Source: Spirochaetales bacterium (GTDB lineage Bacteria > Spirochaetota > Spirochaetia > DSM-2461). Taken from it: 64,000 nt of DNA. Below are positions 8,461-18,237 of the stretch, one piece after another. A program made the position numbers and the translations under genes. The DNA lies in contig JAQQAP010000008.1 of NCBI GenBank assembly GCA_028533045.1, positions 290,219 through 354,218 of the forward strand. Direction: 5' to 3'. How positions within the stretch are numbered: position 1 is the stretch's first letter; each line of letters opens with the position of its first letter. A model generated the notes under the pieces. It made no database searches, had not been told where the DNA came from, and saw nothing but the letters and a program-made list of their open reading frames with translations.

Positions 8461-9135
8461 TTAGCCCGGAGAATTCTGCTGCTTCCATTTTTCAAAATCG
8501 GACATGTCCTCATCAAGAACCCGCGATTCCCGGTCCTGCTTAGCCTCGAAGGCTTCCTGCTCGGCGGCAAACCACTCTTCCCAGGACATAAGGGTAAAAC
8601 GACGGGTTCCAATGGAGACTACCGTTTTCTCATTGCCCTTGTTATCTATAACCTTCTCTTTGGCCACCACGGGAAGCTCGGAGGAATCGGTCTTGGCCAA
8701 AACCCGGCGGGATGTAACATAGCGGTTTCTCCAATAGCGCTCATCCATATCGGTAATGACAACGCCCGTTTGGGGTCCTTCGGAAACGGCCTGTATAACG
8801 GTGTTGCTCCCAATATACAGAGCCACGTGGGTAATGGTTGTACGGCTAGAACCGGTAGCATAAAAAACCAGGTCTCCCGGAACCAAATCGGCCTGGGCCA
8901 CGAAACTTCCCGTCCGGGATTGATCGGCGGAGGTGCGGGGGAAGGAGGCGACAACCCTATGATAAAGGTAGTAAAGCAGACCGGAACAGTCAAAACCGGA
9001 GGGACTAATCCCCCCCCAGCGGTAGGGTGTCCCCACCAGATTAGAGGCGGAACGGATGATCTCGTCGGCCTGACCGGCCATAAGAGGGAAAATACTCAAT
9101 AAACAAAATAGTCCCAGGACAATTCTCTTCTTCAT
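8461..9135 (-). CDS. Secreted NlpC/P60 family cell-wall hydrolase
   Basis: A 224-residue protein with a signal peptide (residues 1-20, cleavage after PLMA) and an NlpC/P60 domain (about 23-145). The catalytic Cys is in GFDCSGLLYYLY, the His in THVALYIG, and the third polar position is probably Gln in VIQAVSEG, an allowed variant. These enzymes cut the D-Glu-diaminopimelate/ornithine bond of peptidoglycan stem peptides in the periplasm. The C-terminal ~70 residues are charged (Glu/Lys-rich) and have no recognised domain. It leads a two-gene unit with the HIT gene. Confidence 0.88.
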   Translation of the reverse strand: MKKRIVLGLFCLLSIFPLMAGQADEIIRSASNLVGTPYRWGGISPSGFDCSGLLYYLYHRVVASFPRTSADQSRTGSFVAQADLVPGDLVFYATGSSRTTITHVALYIGSNTVIQAVSEGPQTGVVITDMDERYWRNRYVTSRRVLAKTDSSELPVVAKEKVIDNKGNEKTVVSIGTRRFTLMSWEEWFAAEQEAFEAKQDRESRVLDEDMSDFEKWKQQNSPG

Positions 9136-9168
9136 AATACTATTATAACGGCAAAGACCGGAATTTTC

Positions 9169-9197
9169 TTGATTTATTCCCCTCCCCGCCCTAGAAT
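9169..9197 (+). promoter_or_regulatory. Promoter of the DJ-1 family gene
   Basis: TTGATT (9169-9174), a 17-base spacer and TAGAAT (9192-9197). The ATG at 9225 follows an AGGAGAGG ribosome site. Confidence 0.6.
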
Positions 9198-9224
9198 AGT
9201 CAAAACTGTGACAAGGAGAGGATC

Positions 9225-9779
9225 ATGAAAAAAATAGCCCTTTTGCTGGCCGATGGATTTGAAGAGGTGGAGGCCATTACTCCCGCCGATTTTCTTAGAC
9301 GAGCGGGGGTGGAAGTGATCCTCTGCGGCGTTTACGGCCCCTCGGTCACCGGTTCCCATGATATAACGATTGAGGCTGATTTGACTCTGGACGAACTGCC
9401 CGACGACCTGGACGGAGTCGTAATTCCCGGGGGGATGCCCGGAGCGGCCAACATTGCCGAATCGGAAGAGGCTTTGAAGCTGATTAAGCGAATTCATAAC
9501 GACAGCGAACTGGTGGGGGCTATCTGCGCGGCTCCCGCAGTGGTTCTGGGAAGCGCCGGAATTCTGGAAGGCCGAGAGTTCACCTGTTATCCCGGATTTG
9601 AGAAGGAAGTCTCCGGTGCCCGTTTCTCCGAGGCAAGAGTTGTCCGGGACAGTAACCTCATTACCAGCCGGGGCCCCGGTACGGCGGCGGAATTCTCCCT
9701 GGCTCTGGTGGAGTACCTGGTAAGCAAGGAAAAGGCCAAAGAACTGGCACTGGCAACCCTCCAGGGCTCATGTCTTTGA
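9225..9779 (+). CDS. DJ-1/PfpI family protein
   Basis: A 184-residue DJ-1/PfpI protein of the YajL/DJ-1 branch. It shows the family Glu in DGFEEVEAI (residues 10-18) and the reactive Cys in GAICAAPAVVL (about 100-110), followed by FTCYPGFE. Family members are proposed glyoxalases, deglycases or redox chaperones, and the exact activity is disputed. It has its own promoter and a strong AAGGAGAGG site. No partner gene is evident, as the following kinase has its own promoter. Confidence 0.88.
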   Translation: MKKIALLLADGFEEVEAITPADFLRRAGVEVILCGVYGPSVTGSHDITIEADLTLDELPDDLDGVVIPGGMPGAANIAESEEALKLIKRIHNDSELVGAICAAPAVVLGSAGILEGREFTCYPGFEKEVSGARFSEARVVRDSNLITSRGPGTAAEFSLALVEYLVSKEKAKELALATLQGSCL

Positions 9780-9803
9780 CATTCCCCGCACTTACCCTAT
9801 ACT
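9776..9803 (+). promoter_or_regulatory. Promoter of the PAS histidine kinase
   Basis: TTGACA (9776-9781), a 16-base spacer and TATACT (9798-9803). The ATG (9814) is 10 bases past the -10 with no Shine-Dalgarno, which suggests a nearly leaderless mRNA. Confidence 0.6.
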
Positions 9804-9813
9804 TATTATAATA

Positions 9814-11811
9814 ATGATCAATCAGAAAGATAATAATGAATACCTAGCCAATACTCTTCGGACTATCCGGAATATAAACAGGCTCATAAACTACGAAAAA
9901 GATCAGACCGCTCTCCTCGACGGAGTTTGCCGCCACCTCAAAGACTCCCAGGGAGTTAAGGGGGGATGGATTATTCTGCTTAACAAGGAAACACCGGTCG
10001 AACCCTATTATCATACGGGATTTGGCCAGGGTTTTCAGGCTATGACCGACTACCTGAATGCCGGTAATATCCCCTCCTGCGCCCAGAAAGCCTTTGAAGA
10101 TGAAAACCGGAATCCCGTGGTAAACTACGGAACCTGTGACGACTGCCCCTTTTATTCCCAACCGGGGAGCATTACCTGCCCCCTTTACTGCAGCGACAAC
10201 ACCCCCATGGGTTGGCTTACGGTAATAATCTCCGATGAGCGGGGGAAGGACAAAGAGGCAGTCCGTTTCTTTGCCGATCTGGCAGAAGATATTGCCCACG
10301 CCCTTAAGAACATTCAGACAGAAAAGGGACTAAAGGAGAGTGAGGAACGCTTCGAAAGACTCTTCCAGAATGCTCCTCTGGGCTATCAGTCCCTCGACGA
10401 AGACGGTTATTTCATTGAGGTAAATGATGCCTGGGTTAATACCATGGGCTACGAAAAGCGCGAGGTTTTAGGCCGCTGGTTCGGTGACTTTCTGGCCCCG
10501 GAATACGTGGAGGCCTTTAGGGAAAGATTCCCGATTTTCAAGGCCCAAGGGTCTATACACAGCGAATTCTTCATGATGCATAAAAATGGAGAACGGCGCT
10601 ATATTGTCTTTGAAGGACGCATAGGCCACGATGAACAGGGCAACTTCCGCCAGACCCACTGTATCCTGGCGGATCACACGGAAAAGAAAAAATTCGAAGA
10701 CGCCCTTAAGGAGAGCGAAGCCCACTTCCGAAGTATCTTCGACAATATAAGCAACGCCATTCTGGTTTACGAACCCTGCCCCTATGAAGAGGATTTTATC
10801 CTTGTCGATATTAACCCGGGAGGAATAAACCTTGCCAACCGCCCCGGAGAGGAGTTAAAGGGGAAAAAGCTTACGGAGATTTTTCCTAACATAAAAAAAA
10901 TGGGCCTCTTAAATCCCATGCTAAAAGCTTCCCGGGAAGGCACAAGCCAATATCTTCCCCTGGCCGAATATGTCGATGATAATCTCTCCCTTGTGCTGGA
11001 GAGCTACATCAATCCCCTCCCCTCGGGACGTATCATCTGCCTGATGGAGGACAAAACGGAATTGTCCCGTATGGAAGAGCGGCTCCGCCAATCGGAAAAA
11101 ATGGAAGCCATTGGCAAGCTGGCCGGAGGGGTGGCACACGACTTTAACAATATACTCTGCGGCATCATAGGCTATACCGAACTATCCCAACAGATAGAAG
11201 AACTCCCGGAAGAAGCTCTGAACAACCTGGAACAAATACTACATGCCGGCGAGCGGGCAAAGCTTTTGGTTAACCAGATCCTCTCCTTCTCCCGCCAAAA
11301 GAAAATGGAAAAAGAGGTGGTTAACCTCACACCTCAAATAAGAGAAGCGGTAACATTCCTAAAAGCCACCCTGCCCGCTACGGTGGAATTCAGTCTGAGC
11401 CTGGACAACAATCCCCCCTTGGTGGAAGCGGACCCCATGAAGATTTACGAGATAATCATAAACCTGGGAACCAATGCAGCGGCAGCTATGGACTATAAGG
11501 GTGTGATAGAAGTCGCCTTTGGCACAAAGAAGGTCAAAGAACAAATAGAGGGTATTTCCGACCCCATTCCCCCGGGAGACTACTCCCTCCTGACCTTTGC
11601 CGATGAGGGCTGCGGCATGACAGCTCAAACGATAAGCCGGATTTTCGAGCCCTTCTACACCACCAAAGATGTGGGTAAGGGAACGGGAATGGGCCTTTCC
11701 GTGGTCTTTGGAATTGTTAAAGACCACGGGGGACATATTACTGTAAGCAGTGAAATAGAAAGGGGAAGCGAATTCCGCCTCTACTTTCCCCAGGCAACGA
11801 ACAAAGCCTAA
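9814..11811 (+). CDS. Cytosolic PAS-domain sensor histidine kinase
   Basis: A 665-residue kinase without transmembrane segments. Order: GAF-like sensor (about 20-165), PAS (174-292), a second PAS-like region (298-418), HisKA with phospho-accepting His442 in GGVAHDFNN, and the ATPase domain (N box LGTNAAAAM; G1 DEGCGM; G2 GKGTGMGLS). There is no receiver domain and no response-regulator gene next door. The GAF-like part holds a cysteine cluster (C89, C108, C111, C122, C126) that could bind metal or an Fe-S cluster; that is inference. The HDFNN-type H box is shared with the 38.4 kb kinase. Confidence 0.9.
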   Translation: MINQKDNNEYLANTLRTIRNINRLINYEKDQTALLDGVCRHLKDSQGVKGGWIILLNKETPVEPYYHTGFGQGFQAMTDYLNAGNIPSCAQKAFEDENRNPVVNYGTCDDCPFYSQPGSITCPLYCSDNTPMGWLTVIISDERGKDKEAVRFFADLAEDIAHALKNIQTEKGLKESEERFERLFQNAPLGYQSLDEDGYFIEVNDAWVNTMGYEKREVLGRWFGDFLAPEYVEAFRERFPIFKAQGSIHSEFFMMHKNGERRYIVFEGRIGHDEQGNFRQTHCILADHTEKKKFEDALKESEAHFRSIFDNISNAILVYEPCPYEEDFILVDINPGGINLANRPGEELKGKKLTEIFPNIKKMGLLNPMLKASREGTSQYLPLAEYVDDNLSLVLESYINPLPSGRIICLMEDKTELSRMEERLRQSEKMEAIGKLAGGVAHDFNNILCGIIGYTELSQQIEELPEEALNNLEQILHAGERAKLLVNQILSFSRQKKMEKEVVNLTPQIREAVTFLKATLPATVEFSLSLDNNPPLVEADPMKIYEIIINLGTNAAAAMDYKGVIEVAFGTKKVKEQIEGISDPIPPGDYSLLTFADEGCGMTAQTISRIFEPFYTTKDVGKGTGMGLSVVFGIVKDHGGHITVSSEIERGSEFRLYFPQATNKA

Positions 11812-11832
11812 GCTGCCCGGAGAAAATACTTA

Positions 11833-13305
11833 TTAAACGTTATAGGTAGAGGAGGAGACATCCCCGCCCTTACCGGTCCAGTTGGTATGAAAGAACTCGC
11901 CCCGGGGCTTATCGGTTCGTTCATAGGTGTGAGCGCCGAAGTAGTCCCGCTGAGCCTGAAGCAGATTGGAAGGCAGCCGGGCCGATCGGTAGCTATCAAA
12001 GAAGGACAGGGCCGATGACATGGCGGGCACGGGGATTCCCCACTCCACGGCCTTCATCACAACCTTTCTCCAGCTGTCCTGACAGTCGGAAATCTTATCG
12101 CTAAAGTAATCGTCCAAAAGAAGGTTCTCCAGCTTGGCGTTCTTGTCGTAGGCTTCACGGATTTTTCCCAGGAAGGTACTTCTGATAATACAGCCGCCCC
12201 GCCACATAAGGGCGATCCCGCCGTAATTCAAGTCCCATCCATATTCACGGGCCGCTTCACGCATCAGCATAAAACCCTGGGCATAGGAGATGATTTTGGA
12301 GGCCAATAAGGCCTTTCCCACCTGGGCTACAAAATCTTCCGTAAAGGACTCGTTAAACTCGCCCCCTTCGCCCAACTCCTTACGGGGGCCTTCATATACT
12401 TTGGAAGCCCGGACCCGCTCGTCCTTGAGGGCGGATACGCAGCGGCTGTAAACGGCCTCGGCAATGAGGGTAAGGGGTACGCCCTTGTCCAGAGCGGTAA
12501 TACCGGTCCATTTACCGGTCCCCTTCTGCCCCGCCGTATCGAGGATCTTGTCTACCAGGGGGCCTCCCTCTTCCTTATAGGAGAGAATGTCCGCCGTAAT
12601 TTCCACAAGATAGCTGTCCAGGTCGCCCTTGTTCCATTCACCAAAAATGGCGGCCATCTTGTCGGCGGAAAGTCCCAGGCCTTCACCCATCAGCTGGTAA
12701 GCCTCGCAGATAAGCTGCATATCGCCGTATTCAATACCGTTGTGAACCATTTTAACAAAGTGGCCCGCCCCGTCTTCTCCTACCCAGTCACAGCAGGGTT
12801 CGTCCCCGGCCTGAGCGGAAATAATCTGAAAGACCGGCTTAACCGCCTCCCAGGCCTCTTTGTTACCGCCGGGCATAAGGGAAGGACCTCGCCGGGCCCC
12901 TTCTTCACCGCCGGAAACACCGGAGCCGACAAAAAGGATACCCTTTTCCTTTAGTTCCGCCGCGCGTCGGTTCGTATCGCCGTAGTAGGAGTTTCCTCCG
13001 TCTATAATAATGTCGCCCTCTTCCAACAAGGGAAGGAGCTGCTCAATAACCCTATCTACCACCGCTCCGGCCTTAACCATAAGCATAATCTTTCGAGGAC
13101 GCTTGAGGCTGGCCACAAAGTCTTCCAGCTTCTCAAAACCGAATATATTATCAAAGGATTCGGCCGGGCCGGCCAAAAACTGTTCGGTCACCGCATAGGT
13201 CCTGTTATAGACGGCCACGGAAAAACCGTGATCGGCCATATTCATTACCAGGTTCTGCCCCATAACGGCCAGACCGATTAAACCCATTTCATGTTTATCA
13301 CTCAT
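11833..13305 (-). CDS. gnd: 6-phosphogluconate dehydrogenase (decarboxylating)
   Basis: A 490-residue enzyme of the pentose phosphate pathway, converting 6-phosphogluconate to ribulose 5-phosphate plus CO2 with reduction of NADP. Evidence: N-terminal Rossmann motif [17 protein letters not shown], the YNRT cofactor loop, GGNSYYGDT, the signature region [17 protein letters not shown], the catalytic Lys region [14 protein letters not shown], and the all-alpha C-terminal domain ([22 protein letters not shown]). Length is normal. CGGAG lies 10 bases before the ATG. An inverted repeat at 13331-13350 lies in the probable promoter. Confidence 0.96.
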   Translation of the reverse strand: MSDKHEMGLIGLAVMGQNLVMNMADHGFSVAVYNRTYAVTEQFLAGPAESFDNIFGFEKLEDFVASLKRPRKIMLMVKAGAVVDRVIEQLLPLLEEGDIIIDGGNSYYGDTNRRAAELKEKGILFVGSGVSGGEEGARRGPSLMPGGNKEAWEAVKPVFQIISAQAGDEPCCDWVGEDGAGHFVKMVHNGIEYGDMQLICEAYQLMGEGLGLSADKMAAIFGEWNKGDLDSYLVEITADILSYKEEGGPLVDKILDTAGQKGTGKWTGITALDKGVPLTLIAEAVYSRCVSALKDERVRASKVYEGPRKELGEGGEFNESFTEDFVAQVGKALLASKIISYAQGFMLMREAAREYGWDLNYGGIALMWRGGCIIRSTFLGKIREAYDKNAKLENLLLDDYFSDKISDCQDSWRKVVMKAVEWGIPVPAMSSALSFFDSYRSARLPSNLLQAQRDYFGAHTYERTDKPRGEFFHTNWTGKGGDVSSSTYNV

Positions 13306-13330
13306 TATTCTACTCCGAGAGGTGTTGTAT

Positions 13331-13350
13331 ATATTAGAATATACTAATAT
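13331..13350. promoter_or_regulatory. Inverted repeat upstream of gnd
   Basis: ATATTAG and CTAATAT (7-base perfect arms, 6-base spacer) lie 26-45 bases before the gnd start codon, in the stretch where its promoter should be. It may be an operator or part of an AT-rich promoter. Confidence 0.35.
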
Positions 13351-13366
13351 TTTCCCAAGAAGGGAA

Positions 13367-14734
13367 TCATTTTAGAAAACGCTCTTCAAATTCTACGGCA
13401 GCCACGGGAGGACTGGTGATGTATCCCTGGATAAATTGACAGCCCTCTTTGACCAGAAGATCGAACTGGCTGTCATCTTCAATCCCTTCGGCCAGGGTGG
13501 TGAATTTAAAGGTACGGGTAATACTCATAATGACCCGAATCATTTCCAAAGCTTCCTTGTCATCGGGAAGATTATCTACAAATTCCTTGGCGATTTTTAG
13601 GGTATTGATAGGAAAGTTGTTCAGAGCGCTCAGACTGGAGTAGCCTGTCCCGAAATCGTCCAGCATAATTTCTATCCCCCGGGACTGGAGCATCTTGAGT
13701 TTGGTAGAAATATCCTCCGGATTCAGCATAACCGCCCGTTCGGTCAATTCCAGATGAATCGCTTCTCCGGGAACCTTGAGAACATCCATGGCCGTAAAAA
13801 TCATATCCACCAAATCCTTCTGTTCCAGCTGTACGGGAGATAGATTCACCGAAACCTGCATATCCGCCTTTCTCTCGGTACGCCATCTTTTAACCTGGGC
13901 CAGGGCCTTGTAGAGAATCCACTTGCCCACATAGTTAATCAGCCCGCTCTTCTCGGCCAGGCCGATAAACTTTTCCGGAGATACGGCGCCAATGCCGGGA
14001 GCATCCCAACGCATAAGAGCTTCGCAGGCCACTATTTCCTTTTTACTGTTCACAATGGGCTGATAGGCCACGTGAAATCCCTCAAAGTTGTTAAGGATGC
14101 ACTTTCTCAGATTATATTCCAGAGACTGGTTGGCATAATGGGCTTCGCCGATCTCCGGAGAGTAGATAAAGCCATGCCAGCTTTTCTCTTCGTAAATTCC
14201 CAGGGCTATCTCTGCGTTGATTACCAGCTCATCAAGATTCCTGGCGTGTTCCGGATAAAGAGCCACCCCCACATTACAACCAAAGGTCAGGTCAGAAGCG
14301 GGGGGATTATGGGGCTCAGCCACCTTAATAATCATATCATTAATTCTCTTTTCCACCTCCGCCCGGGATTTCACATTCTCCAAAATAAAGAGAAATTCAT
14401 CGGAACGGTCCGACTGATAGAGATTCTCTTCCCCCACTATGGGCTTGAGACGTTCGGTGGTAACATAAAGAAGGACTTTCATCCTGTCCCGAATATGGCG
14501 GATTCGCTGATAGTTCTGGTCCAGCCTGAGAATCCCGTAGGCCAAAGTTTCACAGCCCCCTTCGAGGAGCTTACTAAGGCGTCGCATAAGAATGTGCCTT
14601 TGCAGAAGGCCCGTGTCCGGGTCGTGATTCAAGAGTTTTTCAAGCTGTTCTATGTGTTCCCGTTCCAAATCCCGTTCTATTCGACATTGCTTCAAAAGTT
14701 CGGCACAGGATTTCTTCTCCGCTTCCCGCTGCAT
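13367..14734 (-). CDS. Degenerate GGDEF-EAL protein, probable c-di-GMP phosphodiesterase
   Basis: A 455-residue protein from the ATG at 14734. The frame is open from 14779, but that ATG lies inside a promoter (14760-14789), while 14734 follows a GGAG. Numbered from 14734: a Glu-rich helix (1-45), a GGDEF-like domain whose active loop is RSDEF (110-114), so no synthase activity, then an EAL domain (from ~205). The EAL domain retains EAL (238-240), [20 protein letters not shown] and AEGIED. The usual KID motif reads KIA here, which could weaken catalysis. The likely role is to cut c-di-GMP to pGpG in the cytosol. Confidence 0.85.
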   Translation of the reverse strand: MQREAEKKSCAELLKQCRIERDLEREHIEQLEKLLNHDPDTGLLQRHILMRRLSKLLEGGCETLAYGILRLDQNYQRIRHIRDRMKVLLYVTTERLKPIVGEENLYQSDRSDEFLFILENVKSRAEVEKRINDMIIKVAEPHNPPASDLTFGCNVGVALYPEHARNLDELVINAEIALGIYEEKSWHGFIYSPEIGEAHYANQSLEYNLRKCILNNFEGFHVAYQPIVNSKKEIVACEALMRWDAPGIGAVSPEKFIGLAEKSGLINYVGKWILYKALAQVKRWRTERKADMQVSVNLSPVQLEQKDLVDMIFTAMDVLKVPGEAIHLELTERAVMLNPEDISTKLKMLQSRGIEIMLDDFGTGYSSLSALNNFPINTLKIAKEFVDNLPDDKEALEMIRVIMSITRTFKFTTLAEGIEDDSQFDLLVKEGCQFIQGYITSPPVAAVEFEERFLK

Positions 14735-14759
14735 TTCTTCTCCAGGCTTTATTAATATA

Positions 14760-14789
14760 ATAATAGTAGAGCCCGCCATGGCCTGTCAA
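14760..14789 (-). promoter_or_regulatory. Promoter of the EAL gene
   Basis: On the minus strand TTGACA (14784-14789), an 18-base spacer and TATTAT (14760-14765). Its position excludes the upstream ATG at 14779 as translation start. Confidence 0.65.
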
Positions 14790-14852
14790 ATTTAATTTGA
14801 CCATTGCCCGGGAAATTAGTACCTTCATTAAACCCTTTGAGGAGTTAAGAAT

Positions 14853-17246
14853 ATGGATATTGAAGCAAAAAAACAGGAATTAATCCTTCCCCTTTTTGAT
14901 TCGGTCCTTTTCCCCGGTGTTCGAACAAAAATAACCGTGGGCAAAGCCGTGCGAAAGGCCCTGGAAGAGAGAGAAAATATATCAGAGACCCCCATCATCG
15001 CCCTTACCGTAAGAGAAAAGGACGAGAAAGGCCGTTTAGGCATCCACAGTTTTTACGATGTGGGAACCCTCATCAAAATTGAACAGGCCGTTCCCAACGA
15101 CAAGGGCGGCTTCCTTCTTCACATAGAAAGCCTCACCGCCGTTACGGTCCATAATATGGAACTCCGGAACAAGCAGTTCTTTGCCCGGTTCGAACAGCGG
15201 CTGGATGAATTCGATCTCTCCCGAGAAGGGGAAGACGAACTTCTCAAATACATTCACCAAATTATCAGAGAGACCGGGGAACACCTGAGCGGAGCGGACG
15301 ACTTTATTAAGCCCCTTCTGCGCATGGACAGCCTGAACAATATTATTGCCAACGTCCTCCCCTACCTTCAAGTCGATATTTACCGCAAGCAGGTCCTTTT
15401 GGAAGAGACCTCCCAACGCTCCCGGGCGATGAACTTCATAGACATGCTGATTCTTCAAAAGGAGGCCTTCTCCATTCAGATGGAAATAGCCCAAAAGTTC
15501 CAGGAGAAGAACAACAGCCAGTACCGAAAAAATATGCTCCGAGAACAGATGAAGGCGATACAGGCCGAACTCAACGAAGGCAAGGCCGACGGAAAGGACG
15601 ACTACCTGACGCGCATAGAGAAAGCGGCCATGCCGGAAGAGGCGGAAAAAGCCGCACGGGAAGAGTTAACCAAGCAGCAGAACATGGAATCGAACAGCCC
15701 CGAGTACAACAAGTCCCGGGACTATCTGGAGCTGCTCCTTTCCCTCCCCTGGAAAAAGGGGGAAGCCCCGGAAATAGACCTGAATCAGGCCCGGGCTCTC
15801 CTGGAAGAGGAACACTACGGCCTGGAAAAGGTAAAAGACCGAATCATTCAGCATTTGGCCGTTATGAAACTTAAAAAAGAGAAGCAGGGCTCCATTCTCC
15901 TTTTGGTAGGACCTCCGGGAACGGGTAAAACCAGCCTGGGTAAGTCCATTGCCAAAGCACTGGGACGGCCCTACGAACGGCTGAGCCTGGGCGGCGTGCG
16001 GGACGAAGCGGAACTGCGCGGCCACAGAAGAACCTACGTGGGAGCCCTCCCCGGCCGCATTATCCGGGCCATGAAGAAGGCGGGCCAGCGAAACCCGGTC
16101 TTCGTACTGGACGAAGTGGACAAGGTCTCCTCCTCCCACGGGGGCGATCCTTTCTCCGCCCTGTTGGAAATTCTCGATCCCGAACAGAACAGCGCCTTCT
16201 CCGACCACTACCTGGAAGTGCCCTTTGACCTGTCCGATGTATTTTTCATCGCCACAGCCAACAGTCTCAACTCCATCCCGGCTCCCCTTCTGGACCGGAC
16301 CGAAGTCATTCAGATAAACGGATACACCAACCCGGAAAAGTTCCAGATAGCCCGGAACCACCTGGTGGATAAAACCCTGGAAGAACACGGACTGGACAAG
16401 TCGAAGATGAAGTTTACCGACGGAGCCCTTAAACAGATTATCGAAAAGTACACCCGGGAAGCGGGGGTGCGCGGTTTGGGTAAACAGATTGCCGCCGCCA
16501 GCCGTTACGCCTCGGAGAAGATTGTCTCCGGTACGGTAGAACTCCCCTTTACCGTAAAAAAACAGAACCTCAACGAAGTACTGGGCCGTGAACTGATTCG
16601 CCAGGACGACGCCAACAAAAGCGCTCCCGCCGGTGTGGTAACGGGCCTGGCCTGGACTCCGGTGGGCGGGGATATTCTCTTTATAGAAGGGACCTTTATG
16701 CCCGGATCGGGAGGACTAACCCTGACCGGACAGCTGGGCGACGTGATGAAGGAGTCCGCCCGGATCTCCTTGAGCCTGGTACGCTCCCGTCTGGCCGATA
16801 GAATCACCCACTTTGACTTTATCAAGAACGATATCCATATTCACGTTCCCGCCGGCTCCACCCCCAAGGACGGGCCCTCTGCGGGAGTCACCCTCTTTAC
16901 GGCCATCGCCTCCCTGGTAACAGGCAAGGCGGTGGACACGAAACTCGCCATGACCGGAGAGATCACCCTGCGCGGTTCAGTTCTTCCCATCGGCGGATTG
17001 AAGGAGAAGGTTATTGCCGCTCACCGGGCGGGCATAGAGAAAGTCCTGATTCCCAAAGCCAACGAAGGTGACCTGGAAGATATACCCGAAGAGATCCGCG
17101 AAGAGATCAAGTTTATCCCGGTGGACCGGGTGGAAGATGTTCTTAAGGAAGCTTTGGGGATTAAGCTGAAGAAGGGGATTATGTCGAATAGCCTGTTGAT
17201 TCCGCCGAAAGCTGAGAGCGGAGAAGTGATTGCCAAAGGGCGATAG
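14853..17246 (+). CDS. lon: ATP-dependent Lon protease
   Basis: A 797-residue LonA protease degrading misfolded and regulatory proteins in the cytosol. It has an N-terminal substrate domain (1-200), a coiled coil (~200-290), the AAA+ domain with Walker A GPPGTGKT (~352-360), Walker B VFVLDEVDKV, and the C-terminal protease domain. The catalytic Ser is in KDGPSAGVT (~676) and the Lys in LKEKVIAAH (~719). GAGGAG lies 9 bases before the ATG. The last ~20 residues vary from the family. A terminator follows at 17297. Confidence 0.97.
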   Translation: MDIEAKKQELILPLFDSVLFPGVRTKITVGKAVRKALEERENISETPIIALTVREKDEKGRLGIHSFYDVGTLIKIEQAVPNDKGGFLLHIESLTAVTVHNMELRNKQFFARFEQRLDEFDLSREGEDELLKYIHQIIRETGEHLSGADDFIKPLLRMDSLNNIIANVLPYLQVDIYRKQVLLEETSQRSRAMNFIDMLILQKEAFSIQMEIAQKFQEKNNSQYRKNMLREQMKAIQAELNEGKADGKDDYLTRIEKAAMPEEAEKAAREELTKQQNMESNSPEYNKSRDYLELLLSLPWKKGEAPEIDLNQARALLEEEHYGLEKVKDRIIQHLAVMKLKKEKQGSILLLVGPPGTGKTSLGKSIAKALGRPYERLSLGGVRDEAELRGHRRTYVGALPGRIIRAMKKAGQRNPVFVLDEVDKVSSSHGGDPFSALLEILDPEQNSAFSDHYLEVPFDLSDVFFIATANSLNSIPAPLLDRTEVIQINGYTNPEKFQIARNHLVDKTLEEHGLDKSKMKFTDGALKQIIEKYTREAGVRGLGKQIAAASRYASEKIVSGTVELPFTVKKQNLNEVLGRELIRQDDANKSAPAGVVTGLAWTPVGGDILFIEGTFMPGSGGLTLTGQLGDVMKESARISLSLVRSRLADRITHFDFIKNDIHIHVPAGSTPKDGPSAGVTLFTAIASLVTGKAVDTKLAMTGEITLRGSVLPIGGLKEKVIAAHRAGIEKVLIPKANEGDLEDIPEEIREEIKFIPVDRVEDVLKEALGIKLKKGIMSNSLLIPPKAESGEVIAKGR

Positions 17247-17296
17247 CGGACAGCTGAAAGCGGACAGCGGAAAGTTTAAGTAGAACAGTAAAAAGC

Positions 17297-17340
17297 AAAG
17301 CGGTTTGCGGGGTTATTTTAATCCTGTGGGCCGCTTTTTT
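17297..17340 (+). terminator. Terminator after lon
   Basis: AAAGCGG (17297-17303) pairs with CCGCTTT (17331-17337), with a partly paired interior, followed by TTTTTTC. It lies about 50 bases past the lon stop. Confidence 0.7.
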
Positions 17341-17367
17341 CTTTTGCCTTTAGATGTACGGCTAAAG

Positions 17368-17931
17368 TCAACTAAACAAAGGAAGAGGAAGAAGGGGGCC
17401 GTAATCTAGCTGAAGCCCTATATTGAAATCCCCTTCACTGTCATAACCCATATAGAGAGAATTACGCCAGGAGTAGTGTATGAAAGATCGACGGGCTAGC
17501 AGACCTATTTTCATACCTCCTTCATAGTAGGGGTAAAATTCCTGATCATCAAAGGTCCACCCCATACCTCCCCTGATATATGGTCCCAGGAGTAAGCTGG
17601 AGTGCCCCAATAGATTATAATTAACCTCCATGGGAGACAGAATAGCCTGATAACTTTCCCGTTCCTCCTCGTAATTATTTCTCAGTTCGTAAAGGGATAT
17701 CTGAAAGGTCCAGGGGGAACGGGGAGCATGATATTGAAAGTCGCCTATAGTCAGATTCAATTCCGGAATTGACATATCCCAATCAGAGTCTTCACCCTCA
17801 CCGCTCCACTGGTTCAAAACGATCTCATAGGTACCGACATTCCAGGTAAAACGGTTTTCCTCTGCCATAAGGGGGGAAAGACCAATAAGAAAAGAAAATA
17901 TACATAGTTTACTTAAAAAGTATTGCTTCAA
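17368..17931 (-). CDS. Secreted outer-membrane barrel-like hypothetical protein
   Basis: A 188-residue protein from a TTG at 17931, which follows an AAGGAGG by 5 bases; the upstream in-frame ATGs (17988, 17949) lack such a site. It starts with a signal peptide (KQYFLSKLCIFSFLIGLSP, cleavage after MA) and continues as amphipathic strands rich in Tyr, Trp and Gly, ending in GLQLDYGPLLPLPLFS. The pattern and terminal Phe region suggest a small beta-barrel of the outer membrane or periplasmic face. No named family is recognised. It lies alone between lon and tRNA-Gly. Confidence 0.6.
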   Translation of the reverse strand: MKQYFLSKLCIFSFLIGLSPLMAEENRFTWNVGTYEIVLNQWSGEGEDSDWDMSIPELNLTIGDFQYHAPRSPWTFQISLYELRNNYEEERESYQAILSPMEVNYNLLGHSSLLLGPYIRGGMGWTFDDQEFYPYYEGGMKIGLLARRSFIHYSWRNSLYMGYDSEGDFNIGLQLDYGPLLPLPLFS

Positions 17932-18007
17932 AACATCCTCCTTTTCCATTGAACAAAGAGACTGCCTATTTATGCTACTTTTCCTCATCCAAATAGGTAC
18001 TGGGCAT

Positions 18008-18035
18008 AAAAAAAACCCATCCGAACGGATGGGTT
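18008..18035 (-). terminator. Terminator of the tRNA-Gly gene
   Basis: On the minus strand ACCCATCC-GTTC-GGATGGGT followed by eight T. It lies 8 bases past the tRNA 3' end. Confidence 0.9.
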
Positions 18036-18042
18036 AATATTG

Positions 18043-18115
18043 AGCGAAAGACGAGATTCGAACTCGCGACAACCACCTTGGCAAGGTGGGGCTCTACCAG
18101 CTGAGCTACTTTCGC
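18043..18115 (-). tRNA. tRNA-Gly (anticodon GCC)
   Basis: A 73-base cloverleaf on the minus strand. The acceptor stem is GCGAAAG/CTTTCGC with discriminator U. The D arm contains AGCTCAGCTGGTAGAGC, the anticodon stem is CCACC-TTGCCAA-GGTGG (anticodon GCC), and the T arm contains GCGAGTTCGAATCTCGT. CCA is not encoded. U73 is typical of bacterial tRNA-Gly. Confidence 0.97.
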
Positions 18116-18237
18116 ACTTCAGTGTTTCGCAGCTATCGTTGCTGCGTGAGCATATTTATACCAAAGACTGATTTTTTTGACAAGCCCCTTTTGAAAAAAG
18201 TTTTTATTTTTTTCGTTTTGGTGGAAAAAGGGAAAAC

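Noticed and set aside
17219..17275. GCGGACAGC direct repeats just after the lon stop
   Set aside because: Two short imperfect copies; too small to call a repeat element and probably chance or slippage.
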